In this document: positions 7,628-16,948 of the stretch, in pieces
Numbering within the stretch: the first letter of the stretch is position 1
How the letters are laid out: each line of letters begins with the position of its first letter
NCBI GenBank assembly: GCA_002840565.1
Contig: PHBK01000014.1
Location: 1 to 64,000 of the forward strand
Direction of reading: 5' to 3'
DNA: 64,000 nucleotides
Source of the DNA: Deltaproteobacteria bacterium HGW-Deltaproteobacteria-12
Lineage (GTDB): Bacteria > Desulfobacterota > Syntrophia > Syntrophales > Smithellaceae
Translations under genes and position numbers: made by a program
Notes under the pieces: model-generated
Databases searched by the model: none
Told to the model about the DNA's origin: nothing
Seen by the model: the letters and a program-made list of their open reading frames with translations, nothing else

Positions 7628-9322
7628 CTACTTGATAGTTCTTCCAACAATAATATCTTTTTGTTTCTGTTTTTTATTGATGTCTTTTTCGACGAAGATT
7701 TTTCTGCCGCTTGCCGGATCAATTTCTGTCCAATACATTAAACTCGAATAGGTGGAAGGCGTCGGGGTGAAAATCTGCACCTGCTGCGGATTGATCTTCA
7801 GCTCCCGGGAGGTAAAAGCCTTGAGATCGCGCATATCTTTATCGGTGCAGCCGGGATGCGCGGCAATAAAATAATATGTCAGAAATTGCCTGCTTCCGGC
7901 AGCCGCATTCAGCTTTTCAAAAGATGCCTTAAAGGCCAGCAAGTTCTCAACCCCCGGTTTGCCCATGGTTTTGAGGACATTGTCCGATGTGTGTTCCGGC
8001 GCGACCTTGAGCTGACCGGAGATGTGATGCGCCACCAGCTCGCGCATATAGCTTAGGCAATGCTGTTTATCGGCAAGCAGTAAATCATACCTGATGCCGG
8101 AAGCCACAAATACTTTTTTAACTCCCTCGATTTTTCGCAGTTGACGCAGTAAATTGATTTGTCGGTTGTGATCGGCATTCAAGCTTTTGCAGACACGGGG
8201 ATAGAGACACCTCCTGTTGCTGCAGGCGCCCTTTGTCTGCTTGCGGGCGCAGTCAATGCCGTACATGTTTGCCGTTGCGCCGCCCACATCGAGAATATAG
8301 CCTTTAAAATCCGGCAGGGCGGCAAGCTGCTTTGCTTCGGCCATTATTGATCTTTCCGAACGCGAAATAATTTTTCGGCCTTCGTGGACGCTGATTGAAC
8401 AGAAATTGCATTCGCCGAAGCAGCCCCGGTGGGAGGTAATAGAGAATTTGATTGTATCCAGCGCTTTGACTTTACCCTGCGCTGCATGGAAGGGATGTAC
8501 ATCACGGGCGAAATCCAGTGCATAAATATTGTCAATCTCGTCTGCCGTGAGAGACGGCTGAGGGGGATTATGGATTAAAAATCTCGGACCATGCTGCTGA
8601 ATCAGCCCGCGCGCCGTCAGCGGATCATTGTTGCGGTAAAACAAATCAAACATCTGCGTAAAAGCTTTTTTGTCTTGTGCCACGCAGTCATATGAAGGCA
8701 ATTCCAGATAATTCAGCGGCTTTTGAGAATCAATGTAACAGATGCCTCGAATGTCTTTTATGTCCCGCCCGCTTTGCAGCCTTTGCGCCAGTTCGATAAT
8801 CGCTTTTTCCGCCATACCGTAAACGAGCACATCGGCACGGGCATCAAAAAGAAGGGAGCGGCGGATGGAATCAGACCAGTAATCATAATGGGCAATGCGC
8901 CGCAGGCTGGCTTCCACACCGCCTAAAACCAGAGGCCTGGTGTTTTTGAAATGCTGACGGATAAGATTGGCATAAATCACACAAGCCCGGTCCGGGCGCC
9001 GGTTATTTTTTCCGCCGGCGGTTAAATCATCGCTTTGCCGCTTTTTTCTCGTGGCGGTGTAATTGGCGACCAGCGAATCCATACAGCCGCCGGTTATGCC
9101 CCAGAATAATTCCGGTTCGCCCAGGCGGGATATTTCATCGGCCTTATGCCAGTCGGGCTGCGCTATTATGCCCACCCGGAAACCGGCCTGCAGCAGAACC
9201 CGACCGATTACCGAGACGCCGACAAAAGGGCTGTCGATGTATGCATCTCCGGTGACGAGAATAATGTCGAGCTTGTCCCATTTTAACTTTTTTAATTCCG
9301 CCCTGGTTGTGGGTAGAAACAT
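7628..9322 (-). CDS. ygiQ: YgiQ family radical SAM protein
   Basis: 564 aa. The N-terminus (VTGDAYIDSPFVGVSVIGRVL) and an internal GGVEASLRRIAHYDYWSD are hallmarks of YgiQ. The radical SAM cluster is RGCFGECNFCSISVHEGR, with the usual three cysteines spaced CxxxCxxC. The protein is slightly shorter than many YgiQ members, which carry a longer C-terminal tail. The reaction of the family is unknown. No strong ribosome binding site is seen. It follows msrA on the same strand with a gap of 19 nt. Confidence 0.9.
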   Translation of the reverse strand: MFLPTTRAELKKLKWDKLDIILVTGDAYIDSPFVGVSVIGRVLLQAGFRVGIIAQPDWHKADEISRLGEPELFWGITGGCMDSLVANYTATRKKRQSDDLTAGGKNNRRPDRACVIYANLIRQHFKNTRPLVLGGVEASLRRIAHYDYWSDSIRRSLLFDARADVLVYGMAEKAIIELAQRLQSGRDIKDIRGICYIDSQKPLNYLELPSYDCVAQDKKAFTQMFDLFYRNNDPLTARGLIQQHGPRFLIHNPPQPSLTADEIDNIYALDFARDVHPFHAAQGKVKALDTIKFSITSHRGCFGECNFCSISVHEGRKIISRSERSIMAEAKQLAALPDFKGYILDVGGATANMYGIDCARKQTKGACSNRRCLYPRVCKSLNADHNRQINLLRQLRKIEGVKKVFVASGIRYDLLLADKQHCLSYMRELVAHHISGQLKVAPEHTSDNVLKTMGKPGVENLLAFKASFEKLNAAAGSRQFLTYYFIAAHPGCTDKDMRDLKAFTSRELKINPQQVQIFTPTPSTYSSLMYWTEIDPASGRKIFVEKDINKKQKQKDIIVGRTIK

Positions 9323-9341
9323 AATTATGACCGCAGGCGCA

Positions 9342-9983
9342 TTATTTTTTCAGATTGTCGCGGAACACTTTCCGGAATTTTTCCAGCTTGGGATTGATAA
9401 TAATGCGGCAATAAGACTGTTCCGGATTCCGCTGAAAATAGTCTTGATGGTAATCCTCGGCGCGGTAAAAGGACTGCAAAGGCACAACCTGAGTTACGAT
9501 CGGTTGTTTATAGGCTTTTAATTTTTTAAGTTGCCCGATAACTTTGTCCACTGTTTCTTTTTGCTGGATGTTCCGGTAAAAGATTACCGAACGGTATTGA
9601 GTGCCGATATCGGCTCCCTGCCGATTGGGGGTGGTCGGATCATGGGTGGCGAAAAAAATCTGGAGAATCTTTTCCAGCGAAATGATCTCGGGGTTAAAGA
9701 CTATTTGTACAACTTCCGCATGACCCGTCCGTCCCGAGCATACATCTTCATAGGTAGGATTGATGACCGATCCTCCGGCATAACCGGATTCGACTTTTTG
9801 CACCCCGCGAACTTCCTCGAAGATGGCCTCCGTGCACCAGAAACATCCACCGCCGAAGGTAATCTCTTCCTGCGCGACTCCCGTATTTGTTGTTTTCATG
9901 GTTTTCTGCGCTCCATTGGATTGGGCTGCCATACCCAAAAGACAAAGGCAAGAAATCAGATAAATGTAAAAATATTTTTTCAC
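9342..9983 (-). CDS. msrA: Peptide-methionine (S)-S-oxide reductase MsrA, exported
   Basis: 213 aa with a GTG start preceded by GGGGGA. Residues 1-25 form a signal peptide (KKYFYIYLISCLCLLGMAAQ), so the enzyme probably works in the periplasm. The catalytic motif is GGGCFWCTEAIFEEV. It continues with VESGYAGG, the E/D-rich GRTGHAEVVQ and the ending HQDYFQRNPEQSYC, all typical of MsrA. It reduces methionine-S-sulfoxide in oxidised proteins. No MsrB is present in the window. Confidence 0.95.
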   Translation of the reverse strand: MKKYFYIYLISCLCLLGMAAQSNGAQKTMKTTNTGVAQEEITFGGGCFWCTEAIFEEVRGVQKVESGYAGGSVINPTYEDVCSGRTGHAEVVQIVFNPEIISLEKILQIFFATHDPTTPNRQGADIGTQYRSVIFYRNIQQKETVDKVIGQLKKLKAYKQPIVTQVVPLQSFYRAEDYHQDYFQRNPEQSYCRIIINPKLEKFRKVFRDNLKK

Positions 9984-10005
9984 TTTTCCCCCTTGTCCGG
10001 CTGCT

Positions 10006-10401
10006 TCAGAAAATTCCGGCGTGCTTTAACCCCAATACGAAGGCAGCAATAATCAGGATTAAGGAGATGCGTCCCAGCCAGCGGTGCAGAGTTTTGAAAG
10101 CCTGCATGCGATTTTTTGCCTGGAACTGATAGAATCCGATCAACAGGGAAACAATAGCAAATCCAAGTGCTGTAACTCCGGTAAAAGGATGAAGCCCTGC
10201 CAGATGCTCGCCATCTTGCTGCCACACTGCCAGAAAAGCCATAACAACACCGGCCGACAAGAAAATAACCGCGGAAGAATTAAAGGCTTTATGGGCTTTT
10301 AACCAGTAACGCCTCTGCCGGAAAAAGACAGCGGTGCCCACGCCTGTTATTATGCTCAGAGTGGCCAGAACCATTAATAATTTATGGAAGAGGATCAGCA
10401 T
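10006..10401 (-). CDS. Cytochrome b561-like four-helix membrane protein
   Basis: 131 aa from the ATG at 10401, with GGTGGAA upstream; a GTG four codons earlier is possible. Four hydrophobic helices and several helix-located His residues (LILFHKLLMV, KAHKAFNSS, LHPFTG, LHRWLGR) resemble the haem-ligating pattern of small b561-type proteins. Haem binding is an inference. It lies 22 nt upstream of msrA on the same strand, and a redox link with periplasmic methionine repair is conceivable. Confidence 0.5.
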   Translation of the reverse strand: MLILFHKLLMVLATLSIITGVGTAVFFRQRRYWLKAHKAFNSSAVIFLSAGVVMAFLAVWQQDGEHLAGLHPFTGVTALGFAIVSLLIGFYQFQAKNRMQAFKTLHRWLGRISLILIIAAFVLGLKHAGIF

Positions 10402-10434
10402 GGAAATTTCCACCCGGCGATGCTTAATTTGTCT

Positions 10435-11274
10435 TTAAAGAGATAATTGTGTTCCCTGGCGCAGAGCGAAACAATCAAGACCTGCCCCCTGCCGGGAGAT
10501 TTCCTGCTGGCATTCAGCGACTATTGCATCCACGGCGTCGTCGAATCTTTCCTGGTTATGATGAAACAGCCCCAATTTCTTAACGCTGGCATCCAGTGCC
10601 AACCTCAGGGCGTCTTTATAAACAGAATGCCCCCAACCCCGGGTTTTTTTGTACTCTTCTTCAGTGAATTCCGCATCATGAATAAGCAGATCGGCGCCGC
10701 GGGAAAAGTTCAGATAATCCGAATAATCAAGGCCTCCCTCGTGACGGAATCCCAATTCATTGTCCGTGAGAAAAACAAAACACTTCCCGTCTTCTTCAAA
10801 TTTGTAGCCGCTCCCCTGATTGGGGTGGCTCAGAGCAATAGGTGTAATTGTCATTGATCCCAGCTCATAGGCCTCGGCGCAGGTTTCATGGTAGGAGATA
10901 TTGGCGTTGATGGCGTCAAAATGAATCGGGAAATTGGGCGGCATCATAACCCGGGAGAGCATCTCCTTTAAAGATACCTGGGCAAAAGGGCAGCCCCAGA
11001 CATCAATGCTGGTTTTATGCGAAAAGATCGGCTTAAAAAAGGGGAAACCCAAAATGTGGTCCCAGTGGGCATGTGTCAATAAGATGGTATATTCGTGCCG
11101 GTTTTCCGCTAGGAGAAGGTTGCCCAGTTCGCGAATACCCGATCCGGCATCGATAATGAGAATGTCATCATTTTTTGTCCGAATTTCGAGGCAAGTCGTA
11201 TTGCCGCCATAATCTAAATATTGCTTGCCCGAAACAGGGATGGAACCTCTGGCGCCCCAGCAGCGAATTATCAT
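10435..11274 (-). CDS. MBL-fold metallo-hydrolase
   Basis: 279 aa from the ATG at 11274, which has GAGGGGG upstream; a longer reading frame back to 11355 lacks a site. The start IIRCWGARGSIPVSG and YGGNTTCLEI are typical of a cyclic-nucleotide-phosphodiesterase-like subgroup. The metal motif is THAHWDHILGFPFF; further ligands are probably SHPNQGSGY, FLTDNE and IHDAEFT. The reaction could be phosphodiester hydrolysis, but the substrate is unknown. Confidence 0.82.
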   Translation of the reverse strand: MIIRCWGARGSIPVSGKQYLDYGGNTTCLEIRTKNDDILIIDAGSGIRELGNLLLAENRHEYTILLTHAHWDHILGFPFFKPIFSHKTSIDVWGCPFAQVSLKEMLSRVMMPPNFPIHFDAINANISYHETCAEAYELGSMTITPIALSHPNQGSGYKFEEDGKCFVFLTDNELGFRHEGGLDYSDYLNFSRGADLLIHDAEFTEEEYKKTRGWGHSVYKDALRLALDASVKKLGLFHHNQERFDDAVDAIVAECQQEISRQGAGLDCFALRQGTQLSL

Positions 11275-11431
11275 TTTCCCCCTCGTCTTGGAATAATACA
11301 AAAAATTATTTATCCCGGCAAGCTGTATAATGACTTTGTTTGGCGAAAAAGTCAAAAAAATAGTTAATCGGCTTGCTATCTTGTAGGCAAGGGCTTAAAT
11401 TAAAAACAAAAATGCGGCAAGGAGAGACTAA

Positions 11432-11629
11432 ATGAAGACTATCAAAGTAAAAGGCATGAGCTGCCAGCATTGTGTGATGGCGGTAACCAAGGCGCTTGGC
11501 GCCATCGACGGCATTAAAGACGTTCAGGTGGATTTAAAAAAAGGGCAGGCCAGTTTCGAAGAAACAAAGCCTGTTGATTCCGCAATTGTAGCGCAAGCAG
11601 TGAAGAAAGCAGGTTTCGAAATTGGCTGA
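11432..11629 (+). CDS. copZ: Copper chaperone, heavy-metal-associated domain
   Basis: 65-aa single HMA domain with the metal motif GMSCQHC at residues 8-14. CopZ proteins carry Cu(I) to the P-type ATPase, which is encoded immediately downstream and overlaps this gene by 8 nt. AAGGAGAG lies upstream. An imperfect inverted repeat (CTTGC...GCAAG) at about 11372-11391 might be an operator, but no known CueR or CsoR box is recognised. Confidence 0.93.
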   Translation: MKTIKVKGMSCQHCVMAVTKALGAIDGIKDVQVDLKKGQASFEETKPVDSAIVAQAVKKAGFEIG

Positions 11630-14093
11630 GAAAGTGACTTTTGCCGTCCGCGGCATAACCTGCGCCACTTGTGTCCGGCGTTTGGAAGAAGGATTGCTGC
11701 AAACGCCCGGTGTGCTGGAGGCAGCGGTTAATTTTGCGACAGAAAAAGCGACGGTGCAATACGATTCCGGTCTTGTGAATATCAAAACCCTGCAAAATAA
11801 AGTCGGCGAGCTGGGTTATGAAGCATTTGTGGAGCCTGAAGGATCGGTAGCCCAGCCGGACAAGGTTACTGTTTCTGTTGGCGGCATGACCTGCGCCGCT
11901 TGCGTGCGGCGAGTAGAAAACGCCATCAAAGAAGTTGATGGTGTGCAGGATGCCAGTGTGAATCTGGCGACCGCCCGGGCGACCGTAACTCACGGGGTCC
12001 ACTGGGGCGGATTAGCGGCGCTGGAAAAAACAATTGTCGATCAGGGCTACGAATATCTGGGGGAAATTCAAGATTCGCTGACTGATCCGGCCGAAAGCGC
12101 GCGCGCCCGCGAACTGAAAGAATTGAAGCTGAAGGTTACCTGCGGCGCGATTTTCAGTATTATTATCTTTTTCGGTTCCATGCAGCACTGGTTTGGCTTT
12201 TTGCAGGTAATTCCAAGGCAATTCATGCTTTACGCCATGTTTTTGCTGACTGCGCCGGCTGTCTTCTGGGTGGGCAGCCGGTTTTTTATTGGCGCCATAA
12301 AAGCAGCGCGGCAAAAAACATCGGACATGAATACGCTGGTTGCCGTCGGCGCTCTTGCCGCCTATCTTTATTCCGCCGCCGCCACGTTTTTCCCCCATTT
12401 TTTTATGACAGCCGGTGTTATGCCTCACGTTTATTATGACGGCGCCGCCATGATTGTCACCCTTATCCTGGTGGGCCGGCTGCTGGAGGCCAAGGCAAAG
12501 GGCAGAACTTCTACCGCCATCAAGCAGCTTCTCGGCCTGAAACCGAAAACAGCGCATTTGTTGAGAAACGGCAGCTCCATTGACGTTGCCGTCGAAGAAG
12601 TGAAAGTGGATGATATTCTGCTGGTCAAGCCCGGCGAAAGCATTCCGGTGGACGGCGTTATACTGACGGGCGAATCGGCCATCGACGAGTCCATGCTGAC
12701 CGGCGAAAGCATGCCGGTATCTAAAGAAAAAGGACAGAAGGTTTTTGCCGCCACGATGAATAAGATGGGGAGCTTTACTTTTCGGGCGAGCGGTGTAGGG
12801 TCACAGACAGCTCTGGCCCAGATTATCCGCCTCGTGGAGGAAGCGCAGGGCTCCAAAGCGCCGATACAGAGGCTCGCCGATTCGGTGGCGTCAGTTTTCG
12901 TTCCGGTTGTTTTTGGTATTGCCGTTCTTACTTTTGCCGTCTGGTTTTTCGTTCCGGCGGAGAACAACTTCAGCCGCGCTCTGATTAATTTTGTCTCTGT
13001 ACTGGTGATTGCCTGCCCTTGTGCTTTGGGGCTGGCCACACCGACGGCTATTATGGTGGGCACGGGTCTGGGGGCGCAAAACGGCATCTTAATCAAAGGC
13101 GGCGAAGCACTGGAAAAAGTGCACCAGCTGACCGTTGTTGTTTTCGACAAGACCGGAACGCTGACCCGCGGCGAACCTGCCGTGACGGATGTTATTGCCG
13201 TCAATAATTTTACCGAAAATCAGGTTCTGGCTTATGGCGCCGCTCTGGAGGCAACTTCGGAGCATCCGCTGGCCCGGGCTATCTTGAGGCGGGCCGAGGC
13301 CGGCAAAATCAATATAGATGCCGCCGAAAAATTTACCGCACTTTCCGGCATGGGGGCAAAAGCATATCTGCAGGGGAAATTATGCCTGATCGGCAGCCGG
13401 ATTCTCCTGCAAGAGGAAAATGTTTCGACGGCGGCACTCGATGAGGCGGCGGATCGGCTTGCTTCGGAGGGGAAAACAGTTGTTTATATCGCCCGCGATA
13501 AAGAAGCTTGCGGGTTGATTGCTCTGGCCGATGAGACTAAAGCTTCCGCCAGAGGAGCAATTGATAATTTGCAAACCCGGGGATTAAAAGTGGCGATGGT
13601 GACGGGCGATAATATGGGCACCGCCCGGGCTATTGCCGGGGAATTGGGAATTGAACGCGTGCTGGCGGAAGTTCTGCCGGGCAACAAAGCCCGGGAAATA
13701 AGGAAGCTGCAGGCTGCGGGCGAAGTTGTAGCTATGGTTGGTGACGGCATCAATGACGCACCGGCACTCGCGGCTGCTGATGTCGGCATTGCCATTGGCG
13801 CCGGGGCGGATGTGGCAATTGAAGCCAGCGATATTACCTTGATTCGCGATGATCTGATGGGTGTGCCTCAGGCCATCAGATTGTCGGAGACGACAATGAA
13901 AGTAATTAAGCAGAACCTCTTTTGGGCGTTCTTTTATAATGTCATCGGGATTCCCGTTGCCGCCGGCGCCTTGTATCCCTTCTTCGGAATTCTGCTCAAC
14001 CCCGAATATGCCGCCGCGGCCATGGCCTTGAGTTCGGTCTCCGTAGTGGGCAATTCTTTGCGCTTGCGAAGGATTTGGAAAAAGCACTCATAG
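11622..14093 (+). CDS. copA: Cu(I)-translocating P1B-type ATPase
   Basis: 823 aa, read from a TTG at 11622 that overlaps the end of copZ. Two N-terminal HMA domains (GITCATC about residues 10-16, GMTCAAC about 89-95) are followed by eight membrane helices with the CPC copper site (VIACPCALGLATPTA), the TGES actuator motif, the phosphorylation motif DKTGTLT, the HP locus (SEHPLA) and GDGINDAPAL. It exports copper from the cytoplasm. The copZ-copA overlap shows a two-gene operon. The stop codon coincides with the left end of an inverted-repeat element. Confidence 0.95.
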   Translation: MAEKVTFAVRGITCATCVRRLEEGLLQTPGVLEAAVNFATEKATVQYDSGLVNIKTLQNKVGELGYEAFVEPEGSVAQPDKVTVSVGGMTCAACVRRVENAIKEVDGVQDASVNLATARATVTHGVHWGGLAALEKTIVDQGYEYLGEIQDSLTDPAESARARELKELKLKVTCGAIFSIIIFFGSMQHWFGFLQVIPRQFMLYAMFLLTAPAVFWVGSRFFIGAIKAARQKTSDMNTLVAVGALAAYLYSAAATFFPHFFMTAGVMPHVYYDGAAMIVTLILVGRLLEAKAKGRTSTAIKQLLGLKPKTAHLLRNGSSIDVAVEEVKVDDILLVKPGESIPVDGVILTGESAIDESMLTGESMPVSKEKGQKVFAATMNKMGSFTFRASGVGSQTALAQIIRLVEEAQGSKAPIQRLADSVASVFVPVVFGIAVLTFAVWFFVPAENNFSRALINFVSVLVIACPCALGLATPTAIMVGTGLGAQNGILIKGGEALEKVHQLTVVVFDKTGTLTRGEPAVTDVIAVNNFTENQVLAYGAALEATSEHPLARAILRRAEAGKINIDAAEKFTALSGMGAKAYLQGKLCLIGSRILLQEENVSTAALDEAADRLASEGKTVVYIARDKEACGLIALADETKASARGAIDNLQTRGLKVAMVTGDNMGTARAIAGELGIERVLAEVLPGNKAREIRKLQAAGEVVAMVGDGINDAPALAAADVGIAIGAGADVAIEASDITLIRDDLMGVPQAIRLSETTMKVIKQNLFWAFFYNVIGIPVAAGALYPFFGILLNPEYAAAAMALSSVSVVGNSLRLRRIWKKHS

Positions 14094-14215
14094 GCTGTTG
14101 AAAAATACCCATCTGCTGTGTTGTGCTCCAGCCTTATGGCGTTGCGGCGTATGCAAAAATACGCCTCACTTCTAATGCTTCGCCCGCCTTGCATCTGAGC
14201 ATTTTTGAACAGCCT
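14092..14215. repeat. Inverted-repeat intergenic element, copy 1
   Basis: Terminal inverted repeat: AGGCTGTTGAAAAAT at 14092-14106 against ATTTTTGAACAGCCT at 14201-14215, 14 of 15 positions pairing. The core contains TTGCGGCGTATGC and a later TACGCCTCA, which can also pair internally. A degenerate second copy lies at 28190-28327. The size and structure fit a MITE- or REP-like element, here sitting between copA and the restriction-modification genes. Confidence 0.7.
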
Positions 14216-14287
14216 GCAAATTTTTCTTTTTCTAGTTTAAGCGAATTGCGATTGAGAAAGCAAACAGCTACGGCAAAAATTATTTTT

Positions 14288-15019
14288 CTATTTACCAGAA
14301 TTGAATTTGACAAGCTTTTCCCATTGGATCGATCCTGATTCATCACAGTACTCAATAGCAAATTCGCGAGTGAATTTGTTGATTACTTTTGCATACTCAT
14401 GGGAAAATTTTTCGTTCTTCTCCTTAGCCTTATGTCCTAATGGTTCGATAATATCTGTATATAAACTTTCGTTACCTGAAATAAACTCCCAAAAGTTCTG
14501 GCCACAAAGTTTTAAATAATCACCTTTATCAGGCTTGCTATCTTTTCCATAACAACAGCCGTTTACAGCAACAACTTTTTGCCTAGACGTATTTGTACCT
14601 AGTATTCGTTTGGCGCGCTTAAAATCGTCTTTCATTCGTGCAATTTGTCGACTGTTGCCCCAATTGGGTCCGGATTTAATTGAAACTACGTAAGTTGTTT
14701 CGTCTTTTGAGAATTCAAGATCAATGCCTTCGGAAGAAGATTTTCTTCCCTTGTAAACATTGCTGCATATAAAAATAGCTAATTCTTCGAGAAATCCTCC
14801 AAAGATACCTTCTTCTTGAGAGGAAAGATGTGCATCAAGAATTGTTTTGACTAAATCTTGCGCAGTGTTTTGATTTTTTGCGCGAAACAAGTATGGGTTT
14901 TTTCGTGAAAGAATCTTCTTCAATTGAAGATCGGTAAGGTTATCAAGCCTTCGTTTATGAAACTGTTGGATGTTAGGTTCGATGAAGTCGATTATTTCTT
15001 TTTTTGTTATTCTTCCCAT
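14288..15019 (-). CDS. PmeII-type type II restriction endonuclease
   Basis: 243 aa. The central segment SSEGIDLEFSKDETTYVV followed by SIKSGPNWGNSRQI gives a PD-(D/E)XK-like acidic/SxK arrangement, and AVNGCCYGKD follows. I recognise this as the PmeII-like restriction endonuclease family, from memory of conserved segments rather than a search. The gene overlaps the methyltransferase by 47 nt on the same strand. Base composition is clearly AT-richer than the neighbours, as expected of acquired DNA. The recognition site cannot be read from the sequence. Confidence 0.75.
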   Translation of the reverse strand: MGRITKKEIIDFIEPNIQQFHKRRLDNLTDLQLKKILSRKNPYLFRAKNQNTAQDLVKTILDAHLSSQEEGIFGGFLEELAIFICSNVYKGRKSSSEGIDLEFSKDETTYVVSIKSGPNWGNSRQIARMKDDFKRAKRILGTNTSRQKVVAVNGCCYGKDSKPDKGDYLKLCGQNFWEFISGNESLYTDIIEPLGHKAKEKNEKFSHEYAKVINKFTREFAIEYCDESGSIQWEKLVKFNSGK

Positions 15020-15860
15020 ATGGTGCTATCGCCTCACAAAGTAGCATTTCTTTTTCGTTAACTTTATCACGAGCCAGATCCACATATTCTTGTAAGATGT
15101 CAATTCCGACAGAGTTTCGTCCAAGGTTTTGTGCCACTTCACATACAGTGCCACAACCCACAAAAGGATCAAGAATCCAATCGTCCTCCTTAGTGAAAAG
15201 CTTTATGAACCATTCAGGGAGGTCATGCGGAAATGTGGCACCATGATTTCGATTTCCGGTTTCTGTTGCTAAATGTAATACGTTAGAAGGATATGCTTTG
15301 TCCCGACCGACCCAGTTTGCAATATTTTTACCAAAACCGCTTCCAACTTGAGAGTTAAACCTTATAACATCGTTTTCTCCAAGCTTTTTTAATCTTGTTT
15401 TTGCCCAATCGCCCATGGGTACCATAACAGCATCCTGATACATTTTAAACTTTCGAGTCTTATTAAATTGGAGGCATCTTTCCCATGCGTCACGGAAACG
15501 ATTAGGCCATTTGCCTGGATGGCAATTCTTCTTATGCCAAATAAACTCTTCAGTCCATAGCCAGCCTTGACGTCGAAGTTCAATAATTAATTCAATAACA
15601 TATGTGTGGCGTTCACCTTTGACTACTTTCTCTTTAATATTGAGAACAAAAGTGCCAGCCGGTTTTAGGACTCTGAAGAACTGTTCAGCGCGTGGGAGAA
15701 ACCATTCAACATAATCATCAGGAGAAGTACCTCCGTATAATTTTGCACGACAGTCTGCATAAGGTGGCGATGTAATAATAAGATCAAAATAATTGTCTGG
15801 ATACTTTTGCAATACTTCCAAACAATCGCCCTGTTTTATGATGCTTTCAAGAGTTCTCAT
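14973..15860 (-). CDS. Site-specific DNA methyltransferase (beta-class, N4-C or N6-A)
   Basis: 295 aa. The catalytic motif IV is TSPPYAD at residues 30-36 and comes before the SAM motif DPFVGCGTVCEVA near the C-terminus, the order of beta-class amino-methyltransferases. SPPY is commoner in N4-cytosine enzymes than DPPY, but N6-adenine cannot be excluded. It is the protective partner of the overlapping endonuclease, and methylase-first order lets protection appear first. No good ribosome binding site precedes the start. Confidence 0.88.
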   Translation of the reverse strand: MRTLESIIKQGDCLEVLQKYPDNYFDLIITSPPYADCRAKLYGGTSPDDYVEWFLPRAEQFFRVLKPAGTFVLNIKEKVVKGERHTYVIELIIELRRQGWLWTEEFIWHKKNCHPGKWPNRFRDAWERCLQFNKTRKFKMYQDAVMVPMGDWAKTRLKKLGENDVIRFNSQVGSGFGKNIANWVGRDKAYPSNVLHLATETGNRNHGATFPHDLPEWFIKLFTKEDDWILDPFVGCGTVCEVAQNLGRNSVGIDILQEYVDLARDKVNEKEMLLCEAIAPYGKNNKKRNNRLHRT

Positions 15861-15890
15861 AATTAATATTTTATCGCTAGTAATACCTTT

Positions 15891-15906
15891 AATATAAATT
15901 TATATT
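15891..15906. promoter_or_regulatory. 16-bp perfect palindrome upstream of the methylase
   Basis: AATATAAATTTATATT is a perfect palindrome 30 nt upstream of the methyltransferase start. It may be an operator through which the methylase or another protein limits expression of the pair. No controller (C) protein gene is present, and in AT-rich DNA chance is a real alternative. Confidence 0.35.
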
Positions 15907-16043
15907 CTTAGCTGTTAATCTTGCATAATTTTCTTAATCAGTCAATTAACTAGTGAATGGGTTATATATAGACTTGCTTTCAAAGTTCTTGATATAATTT
16001 AACAAAAAGGAAGCCCCCTCCTGAAATTGCTTTAGTATTGTAA

Positions 16044-16742
16044 TTACTGTTCTTTTTCGAATTGGGCTTTAGCCGCTCCGCAGACGGGGCAGACCCAGGA
16101 ATCGGGAATGTCCTCAAATCTGGTTCCGGGAGCCACGCCGCCGTCCGGATCGCCTATAGCCGGGTCATAAACATAGCCGCAGACAGAGCAGACATAGCGG
16201 TTTGCCGGAGCGGCCTGCTCATGTTTGACGGCAGGTTCTTCCTTCAGGTAGGTGGGGGCATTTTTCGATGCTTTACCGCCTTTGACCTTGTGATAATAGT
16301 CATAAGTCATCGGTTCTTCATTGCTGATTGTGTCGGCATCAACGATGCGGCCGACGAAAATCGTATGAGTGCCGCAGTCTAATTCGCTGATCAATTCTGC
16401 TTCCAGATACGCAATAGAGTAGTCCAGAACTATCGGCACACCAGTCACGCCTGTCTTGGTTTTTACATCCAGCAGTTTATTTACCTCGCGGCCGCTTTTA
16501 AAACCAAAAAGGCCGATAAGAGTCATCGGCGCCGCCTGGGAAAGAATCGAAACTGCGAATTTGCGGCTGAGTTTTATCAATTCATGCGTATAATTTCCTT
16601 TATTGATGCTGATGGCGATAGTCGCCGGTTCCGACGTTACCTGAAACATGGTGTTGCCGATCTGGCCGTTGAAATTGCCCTCCTGACCGGAAGTAATAAT
16701 ATAAAGTCCGTAAGTAATTTTGTGCAATACTGATCTGTTCAT
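16044..16742 (-). CDS. hrb: High-molecular-weight rubredoxin (flavin reductase-rubredoxin fusion)
   Basis: 232 aa from the ATG at 16742 with AAGGAG upstream; a longer frame to 16814 is unlikely. Residues 1-160 are a flavin-reductase-like FMN domain ([29 protein letters not shown]). A linker at 165-180 leads to a C-terminal rubredoxin ([30 protein letters not shown]) with both CxxC pairs. In Moorella such a protein passes electrons from NADH to a flavodiiron protein that removes NO or O2. No flavodiiron gene is nearby. Confidence 0.9.
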   Translation of the reverse strand: MNRSVLHKITYGLYIITSGQEGNFNGQIGNTMFQVTSEPATIAISINKGNYTHELIKLSRKFAVSILSQAAPMTLIGLFGFKSGREVNKLLDVKTKTGVTGVPIVLDYSIAYLEAELISELDCGTHTIFVGRIVDADTISNEEPMTYDYYHKVKGGKASKNAPTYLKEEPAVKHEQAAPANRYVCSVCGYVYDPAIGDPDGGVAPGTRFEDIPDSWVCPVCGAAKAQFEKEQ

Positions 16743-16948
16743 TATCTGCTCCTTCTTGTAGGGACTAAAATAAATGTTGCGCTCTCCATAACTCAAAATT
16801 GATTTATGCGCCATGAAATATTAACAGATTGAGTGTGTTCTGCATCATCTCCGCTTCCCATTTTTCTTTTGACAAAACATTATTTCTCTTATACTTCATT
16901 GCCGACAAATAACTATAACGCTCATTGAACGAAGAAAGAGAAAACAGA

